A stretch of 64,000 bases of DNA from CBDCGS01 sp965216915 (GCA_965216915.1 CBDCGS010000007.1:62001-126000); one strand, 5' to 3'; counted from the first letter of the stretch, positions 17,219-26,295 are shown. Notes: generated by a model not told the origin, from the sequence alone. Translations and numbers: made by a program.

Positions 17219-18031
17219 ATGGAGTGGCTGTGGCGAAGCGTCGCTGAGGGCGCGCGCGCCTACGCGACCGCGTTCGGTGTGCTCGCCGTCGGTCAGCGGC
17301 GGGTCATGTATCTGCCCGACCCCGCTTGCCCTCGGCCCGCCGATGCCGGCGTGCCCGAGATGGCGCCTGTCACCTTCGAGACCGAGGACGGCGTCAGCCT
17401 GCTTGCCTGGCACGCGCCGCCGCGGCAGGCGGATGCGCCGACGCTAATCTATTTCCACGGCAACGCCGGCCATATCGGGATGCGCGGCATGAAGGTACGG
17501 CCATTTCTCGATGCCGGGCTCGGCGTGCTCCTCACCACCTGGCGGGGCTACTCCGGCAATCCCGGCCGGCCGAGCGAGGATGGCCTCTATGCCGACGGGC
17601 GCGCGGCCCGGAATTTCCTATCGCGTCGAGGGGTGCCGGGCGCGCGCCACATCCTCTATGGCGAATCGCTCGGCACGGGCGTCGCGGTGCACCTCGCCCG
17701 TGAAGCCGCGCCCGCCGCGCTGGTTCTCGAGGCGCCCTACAGCTCCATCCCGGATCTTGCCGCGCACCTGATGCCGTTCGTGCCGATCAAGCCCTTGGTG
17801 CTGGACCGCTTCGACTCGACGGAGAAGATCGGCGCGGTAACCGCCCCGATCCTCGTCGTGCATGGCGCCCAAGATCAAACGATCCCGATCGCGCTCGCCC
17901 AGCGTCTCTATGCCGCCGCAGGCGATCCCAAGGAAGCCGCGTTCATTCCCGAGGGCGGCCACGCCGACCTCATCGACCACGGCCTCGCGCCGATCGTTCT
18001 CGAATTCCTCGCACGGCGCGTGCTGCGCTGA
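17219..18031 (+). CDS. Alpha/beta hydrolase (ABHD/YfhR-like)
   Basis: A 270-residue hydrolase with an N-terminal hydrophobic stretch. The oxyanion strand is IYFHGNAGHIGMR, the nucleophile elbow GESLGTG, the acid HGAQDQT and the histidine EGGHADL, so the catalytic triad is complete. Relatives are esterases or serine aminopeptidase S33-like enzymes anchored at the inner membrane; the substrate is unknown. GAGGGGG lies just before the ATG. It is convergent with the FemAB gene, with copy B of the 106-bp element between them. Confidence 0.85.
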   Translation: MEWLWRSVAEGARAYATAFGVLAVGQRRVMYLPDPACPRPADAGVPEMAPVTFETEDGVSLLAWHAPPRQADAPTLIYFHGNAGHIGMRGMKVRPFLDAGLGVLLTTWRGYSGNPGRPSEDGLYADGRAARNFLSRRGVPGARHILYGESLGTGVAVHLAREAAPAALVLEAPYSSIPDLAAHLMPFVPIKPLVLDRFDSTEKIGAVTAPILVVHGAQDQTIPIALAQRLYAAAGDPKEAAFIPEGGHADLIDHGLAPIVLEFLARRVLR

Positions 18032-18043
18032 GAGGGCAATCAG

Positions 18044-18149
18044 CTAGAGCAAATCCCGAGCAGGTGGGATCACCTGCGACGACGCATTTGCTTCAATTCC
18101 AATCAGATGGAGCGTTCGCGTGAGCATAGGCGAGCGTGAAATGCTCTAG
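18044..18149. repeat. 106-bp MITE-like element, copy B
   Basis: Perfect CTAGAGCA / TGCTCTAG ends. The hairpin GCAGGTGGGATCACCTGC is intact; the second hairpin has one change. The TAG stop of the minus-strand FemAB gene is formed by the right-hand CTAG (18146-18148 on the complement). It lies between convergent genes. Confidence 0.9.
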
Positions 18150-19210
18150 CCGAGCTGGCGCGCCACCCAGGGGCCAAGTCGGTTTGCGACGGGCATCGGT
18201 AAGCGCTGCCAGACACGCACCATCGTGCGATATTTCGGGTTGAGTGGATTGATATCGGGCACGTCGTCGGCCTTCACCAGATGATACTGGTAGTGGAGGG
18301 GGGTCGGCTCGAAGCCCCAATAGGTCTTGTAATCGTAGGCCCCCGTGCCCGCTTTGCTGCGCCCGAAATCGAAGATGCATGCGCCGCGGGCGACGGCGCG
18401 GCCCATCAGCGACCAATAGAGATAGTCGTAGGCGTGGAGCCGGCGCGCGTTGGGGAGGGCGCCGCCATAGTAGGGGAGCACCTCGTCGCGGAAGAAGAAG
18501 CTGAGGAGCGCCGCGACCGGCCCGTCGGGTCCGTGCACGACCGCGACCTCCGTGTCCTCGGGAAAGGTGTTCACGATGGCTTCGGCATAGCGGAGCGAAA
18601 AGACCGGCGTGCCGAGATCGCGCAGGCTGCGCGCATAAAGGGCATGGAACTGCGCCACCGGCGCGCTCGTGTCGACCCGAAGGTCATTTTTTAGGCTCTT
18701 GCGCACATCGGCGCGCTTCTTGCGCGGGATGGCCTTGAGGTTGGCGTCGTCGTCTTCCGAGAGGGTGCGCTTGAAGGTCGCGTAGACCCCCGATTTCGTG
18801 CGCCAAGACGGCATTGCGGGCGCGGCGCTCCGAAGCTCGACATAGTCGACGCCCAACCGGTCGCCAAGCGCGGCGGCGGCGTCGCCCAGCGCGGCAACGG
18901 CCTCCTCGCTCTCGGCCGCGATCCCGCCATAGACGCAAAAACCGGTCGAGATGAGCGCGCTTCCGAAGAGCAGGCTCTTGACGTGCACGAGCGGCAGCAC
19001 GCCGACGATCCGGCCGTCGACGCGCGCCGTCAGATAGTGGCAGCGATGGCGATAGATCCCCTCGATGACGCGACGCCAGCCCGCGCGATGGAAGAACGTG
19101 GCGTCCGGATGCGAGAGAACGAAGGCATCCCATGCCGCCTCGTCGCCATCGGTGAGCTGCTCTACCTGCACGGTTTCCGCTCTTGGCGTGATCGCCTGCG
19201 CTAGCGCCAT
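18146..19210 (-). CDS. FemAB family XrtA/PEP-CTERM-associated protein
   Basis: A 354-residue acyltransferase of the FemAB/GNAT superfamily. Conserved features are the double-GNAT layout, RKKRADVRKSLKN in the middle, and FDFGRSKAGTGAYDYKTYWGFEP near residue 295, which is diagnostic of the variant found with exosortase (XrtA) and exopolysaccharide loci. It may transfer an aminoacyl group in surface polysaccharide or protein maturation. No exosortase gene is nearby. The ATG at 19210 is chosen; a TTG at 19228 is possible. The stop codon is contributed by the adjacent repeat element. Confidence 0.85.
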   Translation of the reverse strand: MALAQAITPRAETVQVEQLTDGDEAAWDAFVLSHPDATFFHRAGWRRVIEGIYRHRCHYLTARVDGRIVGVLPLVHVKSLLFGSALISTGFCVYGGIAAESEEAVAALGDAAAALGDRLGVDYVELRSAAPAMPSWRTKSGVYATFKRTLSEDDDANLKAIPRKKRADVRKSLKNDLRVDTSAPVAQFHALYARSLRDLGTPVFSLRYAEAIVNTFPEDTEVAVVHGPDGPVAALLSFFFRDEVLPYYGGALPNARRLHAYDYLYWSLMGRAVARGACIFDFGRSKAGTGAYDYKTYWGFEPTPLHYQYHLVKADDVPDINPLNPKYRTMVRVWQRLPMPVANRLGPWVARQLG

Positions 19211-19313
19211 TCTACGCCGGGTCCGCAATGGAGAAAGATTGCCGCAACAATGGCGGCAGCCCCGTTAAGAACTTCCTTCCGCACCGAGAAACTTGCGGTG
19301 CGCGCGTGAAGCC

Positions 19314-19691
19314 TCACGCCGGGTCGTAATAGTGCACCTCGAGCAGGAGACACCCGCCTTCGGAGCGAAACGGCCCATGGGGCGTGCCGGGCGGCCGGCA
19401 CGCATAGGTGTTGGGGGCGAACCGCTCGACCGCGCCCGCCGACGGATCGCCGACGACCAGATCGCCGGAGAGCTGGTAGACCTCCTCCCAATAGTCATGG
19501 ACGAAGGGGCGGTCGGTGTGCGCGCCTGGCTGAAAGCGGAGCAGGCGCGTGCGTCCGCCGCGCCGCCCGGCCTCGTCCAAGTCGCCCGCGAGGATCTTCT
19601 GCTCGATGCCGGCCGGATAGCCGGGCGGCGTGTGCCAGCCGCTCTCGAGATCGAGCGCGTGAAACTCCAGGTGCGGCTTCTCTATCGCCAA
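19314..19691 (-). CDS. Cupin domain protein (ChrR-like)
   Basis: A 125-residue single cupin barrel with a VHDYWEEVYQLSGDL first motif and PPGTPHGPF second motif, plus GGCLLLEVHYYDP at the end. The His and Glu residues could hold one metal ion. The catalytic role is not predictable. The start is uncertain: a TTG at 19691 has GGGGGGA in front, while a GTG at 19727 gives a longer protein with a poor ribosome site. It follows hppA closely on the same strand and may be cotranscribed with it. Confidence 0.75.
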   Translation of the reverse strand: MAIEKPHLEFHALDLESGWHTPPGYPAGIEQKILAGDLDEAGRRGGRTRLLRFQPGAHTDRPFVHDYWEEVYQLSGDLVVGDPSAGAVERFAPNTYACRPPGTPHGPFRSEGGCLLLEVHYYDPA

Positions 19692-19744
19692 AACCGGTCC
19701 CCCCGGGCGCCGGCCGGCGCCTCGCACCGGCCGCTGGGCCGCGT

Positions 19745-21838
19745 CTAACCCACGGCGAACTTGGCGATGATGGCGAGGAGCAAGATCGCCACGATGTTGG
19801 TGATCTTGATCATCGGGTTGACCGCAGGTCCGGCCGTATCCTTGTACGGATCGCCGACGGTGTCACCCGTGACGGCCGCCTTGTGGCTCTCCGAGCCCTT
19901 GCCGCCGAAGTTGCCATCCTCGATGTACTTTTTCGCGTTGTCCCAGGCGCCGCCGCCCGCGGTCATCGCGATCGCGAGGAAGAGTCCGGTCACGATCGTG
20001 CCCATCAGCGCCGCACCGAGCGCGGAAAACGCCGCCGCCTGGCCCGCGAACGAATAGATGATGAAGTAGAGAATGATCGGCGCGAGCACCGGCAGGAGCG
20101 AGGGCACGATCATCTCGCGGATCGCGGCGCGGGTGAGGAGGTCGACCGCCCGGCCATATTCCGGCTTGGCCGTGCCCTCCATGATGCCCGGAATTTCCCG
20201 GAACTGCCGGCGCACCTCGAGCACGACGGACGCCGCAGCGCGGCCGACCGACAGCATCGCCATCGAGCCGAACAGGAAGGGCAGCAGGCCGCCGATGAAG
20301 AGACCGATCACGACATACGGATTGCTCAGCGAGAAATCGAGTGTGACGTCGGGGAAGTATCGCCCGACATCCTGGGTGTAGGCCGCAAACAGCACGAGCG
20401 CCGCCAGTCCCGCCGAGGCGATGGCGTAGCCCTTGGTGACCGCCTTGGTGGTGTTGCCGACGGCATCGAGCGCGTCGGTGGTCTTGCGCACGTCCTCGGG
20501 CAGCTCCGCCATCTCCGCGATGCCGCCCGCGTTGTCCGTCACGGGGCCGTAGGCGTCGAGCGCCACGACCATGCCGGCCAGCGCCAACATCGCGGTCACC
20601 GCGATGGCGATGCCGAAGAGCCCGGCCGCGAGATAGGCCAGAATAATGCCGGCGGCGATGATGATCGCCGGCACCGCCGTCGCCTGCATGGAAATGGCGA
20701 GGCCCTGGATGATGTTGGTTGCATGTCCCGTTTCGCAGGACCTCGCGATCGAGCGCACCGGCCTGAACTCGGTGGAGGTGTAGTACTCCGTGACCCACAC
20801 CATCAGGCCCGTGACGACGAGGCCGATGATGCCGCAAAGGAAGAGGTCTGAACCACTCGCCGCGACGCCGCCGACCACGAACTCCGTGTCCCAGCCGATC
20901 ACCCAGTCGGTGACTGGCCAGAGCCCGACCGCGGAGATCACCGCCGAGACCAGGAAGGCCCGGTAGAGCGCCGGCATGATCTTGCCGCTCTTGCTCAGGC
21001 GCACGAAGAACATGCCGATCACAGAGGCGAGGATGCACGCACCGCCGATGGCGAGCGGGTAGAGCATCATGGCTTCTTGCAGCGGACCGGTGAAGTAGAC
21101 CGCCGCGAGCAGCATGGTCGCGACCACCGTCACCGCATAGGTCTCGAAGAGATCCGCCGCCATGCCGGCGCAATCGCCGACATTGTCGCCGACATTGTCC
21201 GCGATCACGGCCGGGTTGCGCGGATCGTCCTCGGGGATGCCGGCCTCGACCTTGCCGACCAGGTCGGCGCCGACGTCGGCGCCCTTCGTAAAGATGCCGC
21301 CGCCGAGGCGCGCGAAGATGGAGATCAGCGAGCCTCCGAAGCCGAGCGCGACGAGCGCCTCCAGCATCTCGCCGGTATGAACGTCGGCCGCCAGCAGAAT
21401 GCCGTAATAGACGACAACGCCGAGCAGCCCGAGGCCCACCACCAGCATGCCGGTGATCGCGCCGGAGCGGAACGCCACCGAGAGGGCCTGCTTGAGCCCG
21501 CCGGTCCGCGCCGCATCGGCCGTGCGCACGTTCGCCCTGACGGAGACGTGCATGCCGATGTAGCCCGCCGCGCCCGAGAGGACGGCGCCGATCAAGAAGC
21601 CGATGCCCACGAGATGGCCGAGCAAGCCGGTCAATAGGCCAAACACCACCAAACCCACGATGCCGATGGTGAGATACTGGCGGTTGAGATAGGCGCGGGC
21701 GCCCTCCTGAACGGCCCCTGCGATCTCTTGCATCCGCTCGGTGCCCGCGCTCGCAGATAGCACGGACCGGATGGCGTACGCGCCGTAGACAAGCGCGATG
21801 ATGCCGCAAATCAAGGCAAACCAGAAAACCCCTGACAT
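19745..21838 (-). CDS. hppA: Membrane-bound proton-translocating pyrophosphatase
   Basis: A 697-residue ion pump with about sixteen membrane segments. The substrate site is intact (GGGIFTKGADVGADLVGK, DNVGDNVGDCAG, and the C-terminal GDTVGDPYKDTAGPAVNP). It couples pyrophosphate hydrolysis to proton export in the inner membrane. The motif GNTTKA, with Lys after the two threonines, marks the potassium-independent class; potassium-dependent enzymes have Ala there. A hairpin upstream at 21969-21997 separates it from the preceding operon. Confidence 0.96.
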   Translation of the reverse strand: MSGVFWFALICGIIALVYGAYAIRSVLSASAGTERMQEIAGAVQEGARAYLNRQYLTIGIVGLVVFGLLTGLLGHLVGIGFLIGAVLSGAAGYIGMHVSVRANVRTADAARTGGLKQALSVAFRSGAITGMLVVGLGLLGVVVYYGILLAADVHTGEMLEALVALGFGGSLISIFARLGGGIFTKGADVGADLVGKVEAGIPEDDPRNPAVIADNVGDNVGDCAGMAADLFETYAVTVVATMLLAAVYFTGPLQEAMMLYPLAIGGACILASVIGMFFVRLSKSGKIMPALYRAFLVSAVISAVGLWPVTDWVIGWDTEFVVGGVAASGSDLFLCGIIGLVVTGLMVWVTEYYTSTEFRPVRSIARSCETGHATNIIQGLAISMQATAVPAIIIAAGIILAYLAAGLFGIAIAVTAMLALAGMVVALDAYGPVTDNAGGIAEMAELPEDVRKTTDALDAVGNTTKAVTKGYAIASAGLAALVLFAAYTQDVGRYFPDVTLDFSLSNPYVVIGLFIGGLLPFLFGSMAMLSVGRAAASVVLEVRRQFREIPGIMEGTAKPEYGRAVDLLTRAAIREMIVPSLLPVLAPIILYFIIYSFAGQAAAFSALGAALMGTIVTGLFLAIAMTAGGGAWDNAKKYIEDGNFGGKGSESHKAAVTGDTVGDPYKDTAGPAVNPMIKITNIVAILLLAIIAKFAVG

Positions 21839-21968
21839 TCTGACGACCTCTCGACGGGATGGCGGGATGATGCGCGGAGCCGCGCGCCACGAGGCGCCAC
21901 GCTCCGCGACGCGAGAGCCTGGAAATTGGCCGCGCGGAAAATGACAGAAGACGTTTGTGAAAGCAACT

Positions 21969-21997
21969 CCGCCCCGGGGCCTCTCTCCCGAGGGCGG
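21969..21997 (-). terminator. Hairpin between the FliL-like gene and hppA
   Basis: CCGCCC-CGGG pairs with CCCG-A-GGGCGG across an eight-base loop, ten pairs with one bulge. It lies in the gap of about 170 bases between the stop at 22010 and the hppA start, and could end the long riboflavin/nusB/thiL transcript. There is no clear U tract. Confidence 0.4.
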
Positions 21998-22009
21998 GGT
22001 GGCGCGCCG

Positions 22010-22453
22010 CTAAGACCCGAAGTCGAGAACTTCGGTGATGAGGACTTCGTGGACCGTGTCCTCGCCGAGCACGCGCTCGGCGAGCACGCGAAAACGCGCC
22101 TTGATGCGCGGCAAGACCACGCCCCGGCCATCGTTGCGCATCTGCGCTTGGAAGAACAAATCCTGAATAAACGCGTTGCGCAGGGCGGGTAGATTAGCGC
22201 GTGCGCGCCGCGCCACTTCGGAATTGGCGAGCTCCAGGGTAATGCCGAGATGGACGTAGCGTTCGATCTGCCGGCCTTTGAGCACGGGCGCCGGAAACGG
22301 CGACAGGGGAAGGAACTCGGGGTCGTCCTGATCGATGAATGGCGTGGCGCTCGATCCGGCGGCCCACGCCGTCGCCGTGCTCTCGACGGCAGCAACCGCC
22401 ATCGCGACGAGGAGCATCGTGACCAGACGGCGTGTTGAGGAGAGGAAGCTCAT
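22010..22453 (-). CDS. Exported protein, possibly FliL-like
   Basis: A 147-residue protein with an N-terminal signal or anchor (RRLVTMLLVAMAVAAVESTATAWA). The mature part has a pattern of hydrophobic strands and a long helix (YVHLGITLEL, then ARRARANLPALRNAFIQDLFFQ, then LGEDTVHEVLITEVLDF) reminiscent of FliL-type periplasmic domains, but no decisive motif. The ATG at 22453 follows GGAGG with no spacing, so the ATG at 22483, 30 bases after the thiL stop, may be the true start. It is the last gene of the thiL operon and alphaproteobacterial relatives are poorly characterised. Confidence 0.5.
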   Translation of the reverse strand: MSFLSSTRRLVTMLLVAMAVAAVESTATAWAAGSSATPFIDQDDPEFLPLSPFPAPVLKGRQIERYVHLGITLELANSEVARRARANLPALRNAFIQDLFFQAQMRNDGRGVVLPRIKARFRVLAERVLGEDTVHEVLITEVLDFGS

Positions 22454-22514
22454 CCTCCAATCGTGCCACCGACGGGTGAACATCCAGTGAACGGACGTGC
22501 GGCCGCGGATGACG

Positions 22515-23504
22515 CTAGAAGTGGCGGTAGCCCTGCTCGGCAAAGGGAATCGCCCGGCCCGCGGCGTCCAGGACGGTCACACCCGCGCCCCGCTCGACCA
22601 GGCCAACGCGCGCGATGGGGGTCGCTGTGCGCGTGGCCAGTTCCGCGATAGTCGCGCGCTGCTCGCGCGGTGCAGAAAATGCGAGTTCATAGTCGTCGCC
22701 ACCGGTCAACAGATGTGGGTGCAGCGCAGGGTCTGCGGCGAGCGCGTTGCGCGCGGCATCCGACAGGGGGATCGCGTCGGCCTCGATCCGGAGGGCCACG
22801 CCTGAGGCGCGCGCCACATGGCCGAGATCTGCGATCAGGCCGTCAGACACGTCAATCGCGCTCGTCGCGATGCCGGCGAGCGCGCCGCCCACCCCAAGGC
22901 GCGGCATCGGCAGGCGGAAGCGCGCCTCGAGCGCCGCGCGGTCGTCCATGCTCAGGTCGGTGAGCGCGCCGCGCACCGCGCGGAGGCCAAGGGCGGCATC
23001 GCCGATCGTGCCGGTGACGTAGATGTCGTCTCCGGCAACGGCGCCGCTGCGGCGCAGCACGGCGCCCCGCGCGAGCTCGCCGACTGCCGTCAGGGACAGC
23101 ACGGCGGGGCCGGCCGTCGTGACGGTGTCGCCGCCGCCCAAGGTCATGCCAAAGCGCGCTTGGTCGTCCGCCAAGCCGCTCACGAAATCTTCCAGCCAAC
23201 TCGGCGCGAGCCCGTCGGGAAGTGCGAGCCCCAAGAAATAGGTGCGCGGTGTTGCGCCCATCGCGGCGAGATCGGACAGATTGACGCGGATCAGGCGCTG
23301 GGCCACGGCCGCGCCTGGATCCTCAGGTAGGAAGTGCCGCCCGGCCACGATCAGGTCTTTGGTGACGGCCAGGTCGCGGTCGCGATCGACCGACAGAACG
23401 GCGGCGTCGTCGGTGAGCGAGAAGGCCTCGGCGCCGGCGCCGGTCAGCGGTGCCAGGAGGTTCGCGATGAAGCCGAATTCACCGTCCGGATGCGGACTGG
23501 ACAT
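22515..23504 (-). CDS. thiL: Thiamine-phosphate kinase
   Basis: A 329-residue enzyme that makes thiamine diphosphate from thiamine monophosphate and ATP. The N-terminal GEFGFIANLLAPL, DDAAVL, VNLSDLAAMGATP and GGGDTV motifs, and the late DVSDGLIADLGH and GGDDYELAF, are all present, marking the PurM/ThiL superfamily ATP site. I place the start at the ATG at 23504, which overlaps the end of nusB by 26 bases. It is the distal part of the riboflavin operon, which groups cofactor synthesis genes. Confidence 0.93.
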   Translation of the reverse strand: MSSPHPDGEFGFIANLLAPLTGAGAEAFSLTDDAAVLSVDRDRDLAVTKDLIVAGRHFLPEDPGAAVAQRLIRVNLSDLAAMGATPRTYFLGLALPDGLAPSWLEDFVSGLADDQARFGMTLGGGDTVTTAGPAVLSLTAVGELARGAVLRRSGAVAGDDIYVTGTIGDAALGLRAVRGALTDLSMDDRAALEARFRLPMPRLGVGGALAGIATSAIDVSDGLIADLGHVARASGVALRIEADAIPLSDAARNALAADPALHPHLLTGGDDYELAFSAPREQRATIAELATRTATPIARVGLVERGAGVTVLDAAGRAIPFAEQGYRHF

Positions 23505-24024
23505 CGCCTGTGCCGCTGGCGTGGCTCGTGCCGCCTGAGTTGCCCGTGAACTCTCGCGGGCGGAGGCGCCGCGCCAGGGTGTCGAGCGCGCCGTTGACGA
23601 ACGCCGGCTCGTCGCCGGAAAAGAAGGCGCGCGCAAGCTCGACATATTCGTCGATGACGACCCGTGCCGGCACGTCGGGGCAGGCGACGAGCTCGCAGGC
23701 CGCGGCGCGCAGCAGGGCCCTCGGGAGTGCGCCGATGCGCGCCATCGTCCAGCGCTCCGCGAGGCACGGCGATATCAGCGCGTCGAGCTCCTCCGCGCGT
23801 GCGGTCGCGTCGCGCACCATGCGCTCGAAATGGATCCGGTCGGGCTCGGCGAGCGCCTCTCCCTCCACCTCGCGGCCCAAGCCGTGCCGCAGGAACTCGG
23901 CAATCACGGTCTCGGCGGACTCATTGGAGAGCTCGATCTGATAGAGCGCCTGCACACCCGAGAGACGGGCACTGCTCCGCCCCGGGTGGACGGGCTTCGC
24001 AGGCGGCGCCGTGTCGCGCGTCAT
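23479..24024 (-). CDS. nusB: Transcription antitermination factor NusB
   Basis: A 181-residue all-helical RNA-binding protein. Residues 18-40 (SSARLSGVQALYQIEL) and the C-terminal ARVVIDEYVELARAFFSGDEPAFVNGALDTLAR match the NusB core. It binds boxA RNA with NusE in rRNA antitermination. The ATG overlaps the ribH stop codon in ATGA (24021-24024), which is the conserved ribH-nusB coupling of many bacteria. A basic, Pro-rich N-terminal extension and a Gly/Ser-rich tail are added. Confidence 0.93.
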   Translation of the reverse strand: MTRDTAPPAKPVHPGRSSARLSGVQALYQIELSNESAETVIAEFLRHGLGREVEGEALAEPDRIHFERMVRDATARAEELDALISPCLAERWTMARIGALPRALLRAAACELVACPDVPARVVIDEYVELARAFFSGDEPAFVNGALDTLARRLRPREFTGNSGGTSHASGTGDVQSASGR

Positions 24025-24476
24025 GGGCCTTCCCCGCGAAACCGCTCGGCGAGCGCCATCATGGCGAGGCACGCTTTCGCGGCGCCGCCCCCTTTGTCTT
24101 GTTGGGCTGGGTCGGCGCGTGCGACCGCCTGCTCGCGGCTTTCGGTGGTAAGCACGCCGAAACCAAGCGCGAGACGGTGCGCGCCGGCCAGCGACGAGAG
24201 GCCGCGTGCGCATTCGCCGCACACATAGTCGTAGTGGCTCGTCTCGCCCCGAATCACGCAGCCGAGCGCGACATAACCGTCATAGCGCCCAGTCCCAACG
24301 GCCATCGCGAGCGCTGCTGGCAGCTCGAAGGCGCCGGGCACGCTTACCCGCTCGTGATCCACCCCCGCGTCGTCGAGCGCGCGCATCGCGCCGGCGGCGA
24401 GCATGTCGGCGATCTGGTCGTAGAAGCGTGCCTCGAGGATCAGCACGCGGAGCGCGTCGGGGGCGGCCTCAGCCAT
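24021..24476 (-). CDS. ribH: 6,7-dimethyl-8-ribityllumazine synthase
   Basis: A 151-residue lumazine synthase that condenses the ribityl-pyrimidine with dihydroxybutanone phosphate. Characteristic segments are EARFYDQIADML, VPGAFELPAAL, ALGCVIRGETSHYDYVC and GFGVLTTES. The ligand His in SHYDYV is present. The ATG overlaps the ribBX stop region by eight bases, and the TGA stop shares ATGA with nusB. The short, compact form is typical of icosahedral or pentameric enzymes. Confidence 0.95.
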   Translation of the reverse strand: MAEAAPDALRVLILEARFYDQIADMLAAGAMRALDDAGVDHERVSVPGAFELPAALAMAVGTGRYDGYVALGCVIRGETSHYDYVCGECARGLSSLAGAHRLALGFGVLTTESREQAVARADPAQQDKGGGAAKACLAMMALAERFRGEGP

Positions 24477-25617
24477 CGTCCGGCGGCGGCCCTGCGGCGA
24501 GCGGGTCGTTGGAAATCGGCACCTGATCGACCACGCGCAGCCCATAGCCATCGAGCGCGACGATGGTCCATTGGGTGTTGTGCAGCAGCACGAGGTCGCG
24601 CACGCCCAGGTCGAGCAAGATCTGCGCGCCGATGCCATAGTCGCGCAAGCCGCCCATTTCGTGCCCGTCCATCCGCGCGCGTACGAGCTCGGACACGCGT
24701 GATTGGCGCGGCTCGCGGATGATGACGACGACACCCCGGCCGCGCCGGTCGATCTCTTGCATCGCGGTTTGCAGCCGGCCGCTCTGCTCGCTCGCCTCGT
24801 CGATCAGCACATCGTCGAGCAGGTTGAAATCGTGCACGCGCACCGGCACCGGCTCGCCGTCGCCGACGTCGCCTTTCACGAGCGCGATGTGCTCGGCATA
24901 TTCCACCGAGTTGGCGTAGACGACCATGCGGAACTCGCCGGCGTGGCGGGTCTTGATACGCGTCTCTTGAATGCGCCGCACGATGGTGTCGTGGCGGAGC
25001 CGGTAGGCGATCAGATCGGCGATGGTGCCGATCTTGACGTTGTGCCGCTGGGCGAACGCCTCGAGGTCGGCCATGCGCGCCATCGTGCCGTCGTCGTTCA
25101 TGATCTCGCAGATCACGGCCGACGGGTTGAGCCCCGCGAGGCGCGCAAAATCCACGCTCGCCTCGGTGTGCCCGGCGCGCACCAGCGTGCCGCCGTCGCG
25201 GGCGAGCAGCGGAAAGATGTGGCCCGGCGAGGTGATGTCTTCCGGCCCTTTGCTCGCGTCGATCGCGACCGCCACCGTGCGCGCCCGATCGGAGGCGGAG
25301 ATGCCGGTGGTGATGCCCTCGCGCGCTTCGATCGAGACCGTGAAGGCGGTGTCGTGGCGCGATTCGTTGCGTTTGGGCATCAGCTCCAGGCCGAGCTGGG
25401 CACACCGCTCCGACGTCAGTGCAAGGCAGACCAAGCCGCGGCCGAAGCGCGCCATGAAGTTGATCACCTCAGGCGTCGCCATTTGCGCGGGGATCACGAG
25501 GTCACCCTCGTTCTCGCGCTCCTCGTCGTCGACGAGGATCACCATGCGCCCGTTACGGAACTCCTCGATGATCTCCTCGACCGACGAGAGATTGTGTGAG
25601 GACGCAACACGCAGCAT
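24469..25617 (-). CDS. ribB: RibB with degenerate RibA-like domain (RibBX type)
   Basis: A 382-residue fusion. The first 200 residues are 3,4-dihydroxy-2-butanone-4-phosphate synthase (MVILVDDEERENEGDLVIPA, FARFGRGLVCLA, GHTEASVDFARLAGL), with the active-site acids intact. The second half has the GTP cyclohydrolase II fold (VRVHD, LRDYGIGAQIL near the end) but lacks the three zinc cysteines: the stretch normally reading GDVFGSLRCDCG is DDVLIDEASEQSG. I predict RibB activity only, as in RibBX proteins of Proteobacteria. GTP cyclohydrolase II must be encoded elsewhere. Confidence 0.9.
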   Translation of the reverse strand: MLRVASSHNLSSVEEIIEEFRNGRMVILVDDEERENEGDLVIPAQMATPEVINFMARFGRGLVCLALTSERCAQLGLELMPKRNESRHDTAFTVSIEAREGITTGISASDRARTVAVAIDASKGPEDITSPGHIFPLLARDGGTLVRAGHTEASVDFARLAGLNPSAVICEIMNDDGTMARMADLEAFAQRHNVKIGTIADLIAYRLRHDTIVRRIQETRIKTRHAGEFRMVVYANSVEYAEHIALVKGDVGDGEPVPVRVHDFNLLDDVLIDEASEQSGRLQTAMQEIDRRGRGVVVIIREPRQSRVSELVRARMDGHEMGGLRDYGIGAQILLDLGVRDLVLLHNTQWTIVALDGYGLRVVDQVPISNDPLAAGPPPDDG

Positions 25618-25623
25618 CTCGAC

Positions 25624-26223
25624 CTAGCACCCGGCGGCTTGCAGGCGCGCAACGTAGCGCGCGATCAGGTCGATCTCAAGATTCACGCGGTCGCCGATCG
25701 AAAGCGTGCCGAGCGTCGTCTCAGATTGCGTATGGGGGATGATATTCACCCCGAACACCGCGTCGTCCACCTCGTTGACGGTCAGCGAGACGCCATCGAT
25801 CGCGATGGCGCCCTTGGGCGCGATGAAACGCGCCAGATCCTGCGGCGCCCTGGTTGAGAGGCGCAGGGAATCGCCCTCGGGGCGCCGGGCCGTGATCTCG
25901 CCAAGTCCGTCGATGTGCCCGGTGACCAGGTGGCCGCCAAGCTCGTCGCCGAGCTTCAATGCGCGTTCGAGGTTGACCCGGGTGCCCTCGGTCCACCCGC
26001 CGATGGTCGTGCGGCTCAAGGTCTCGCCGGAGACGTCGAAGGAGAGCCAGCCCGGGCCCTTCTCGACCACAGTGAGGCACGGGCCGCCGCAAGCGACCGA
26101 CGCGCCGACCGCGACGTCGGCGATGTCGTAGCGCGTGTCGATCGCGATGCGCCAAGCGTCGTCGCCCGCTCGGCGCTCGATCGTACGCACACAGCCCACA
26201 TCCGTGATGAGTCCGGTGAACAT
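25624..26223 (-). CDS. ribE: Riboflavin synthase, alpha subunit
   Basis: A 199-residue enzyme built from two lumazine-binding barrels, each about 95 residues. The first begins MFTGLITDVG and contains the active-site GGPCLTVVE; the second begins HLVTGHIDGLGEI and contains DGVSLTVNEV. It dismutates two molecules of dimethylribityllumazine to riboflavin. It is followed on the same strand by ribBX after six bases. Confidence 0.95.
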   Translation of the reverse strand: MFTGLITDVGCVRTIERRAGDDAWRIAIDTRYDIADVAVGASVACGGPCLTVVEKGPGWLSFDVSGETLSRTTIGGWTEGTRVNLERALKLGDELGGHLVTGHIDGLGEITARRPEGDSLRLSTRAPQDLARFIAPKGAIAIDGVSLTVNEVDDAVFGVNIIPHTQSETTLGTLSIGDRVNLEIDLIARYVARLQAAGC

Positions 26224-26295
26224 CCACGTTGTCTCCTGCCGCCGACAACTCTAGCGGGCCGACACGCTGCGGAACAGCGTCGATCCGGGAACGCT

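Noticed and set aside
19863..21890. A 675-codon frame offset from hppA on the same strand
   Set aside because: It reads the hppA gene in another frame, with an Arg/His-rich product of no recognisable fold.
22010..22453. A firm FliL assignment for the small exported protein
   Set aside because: Only general strand and helix patterns agree, and no flagellar genes are nearby.
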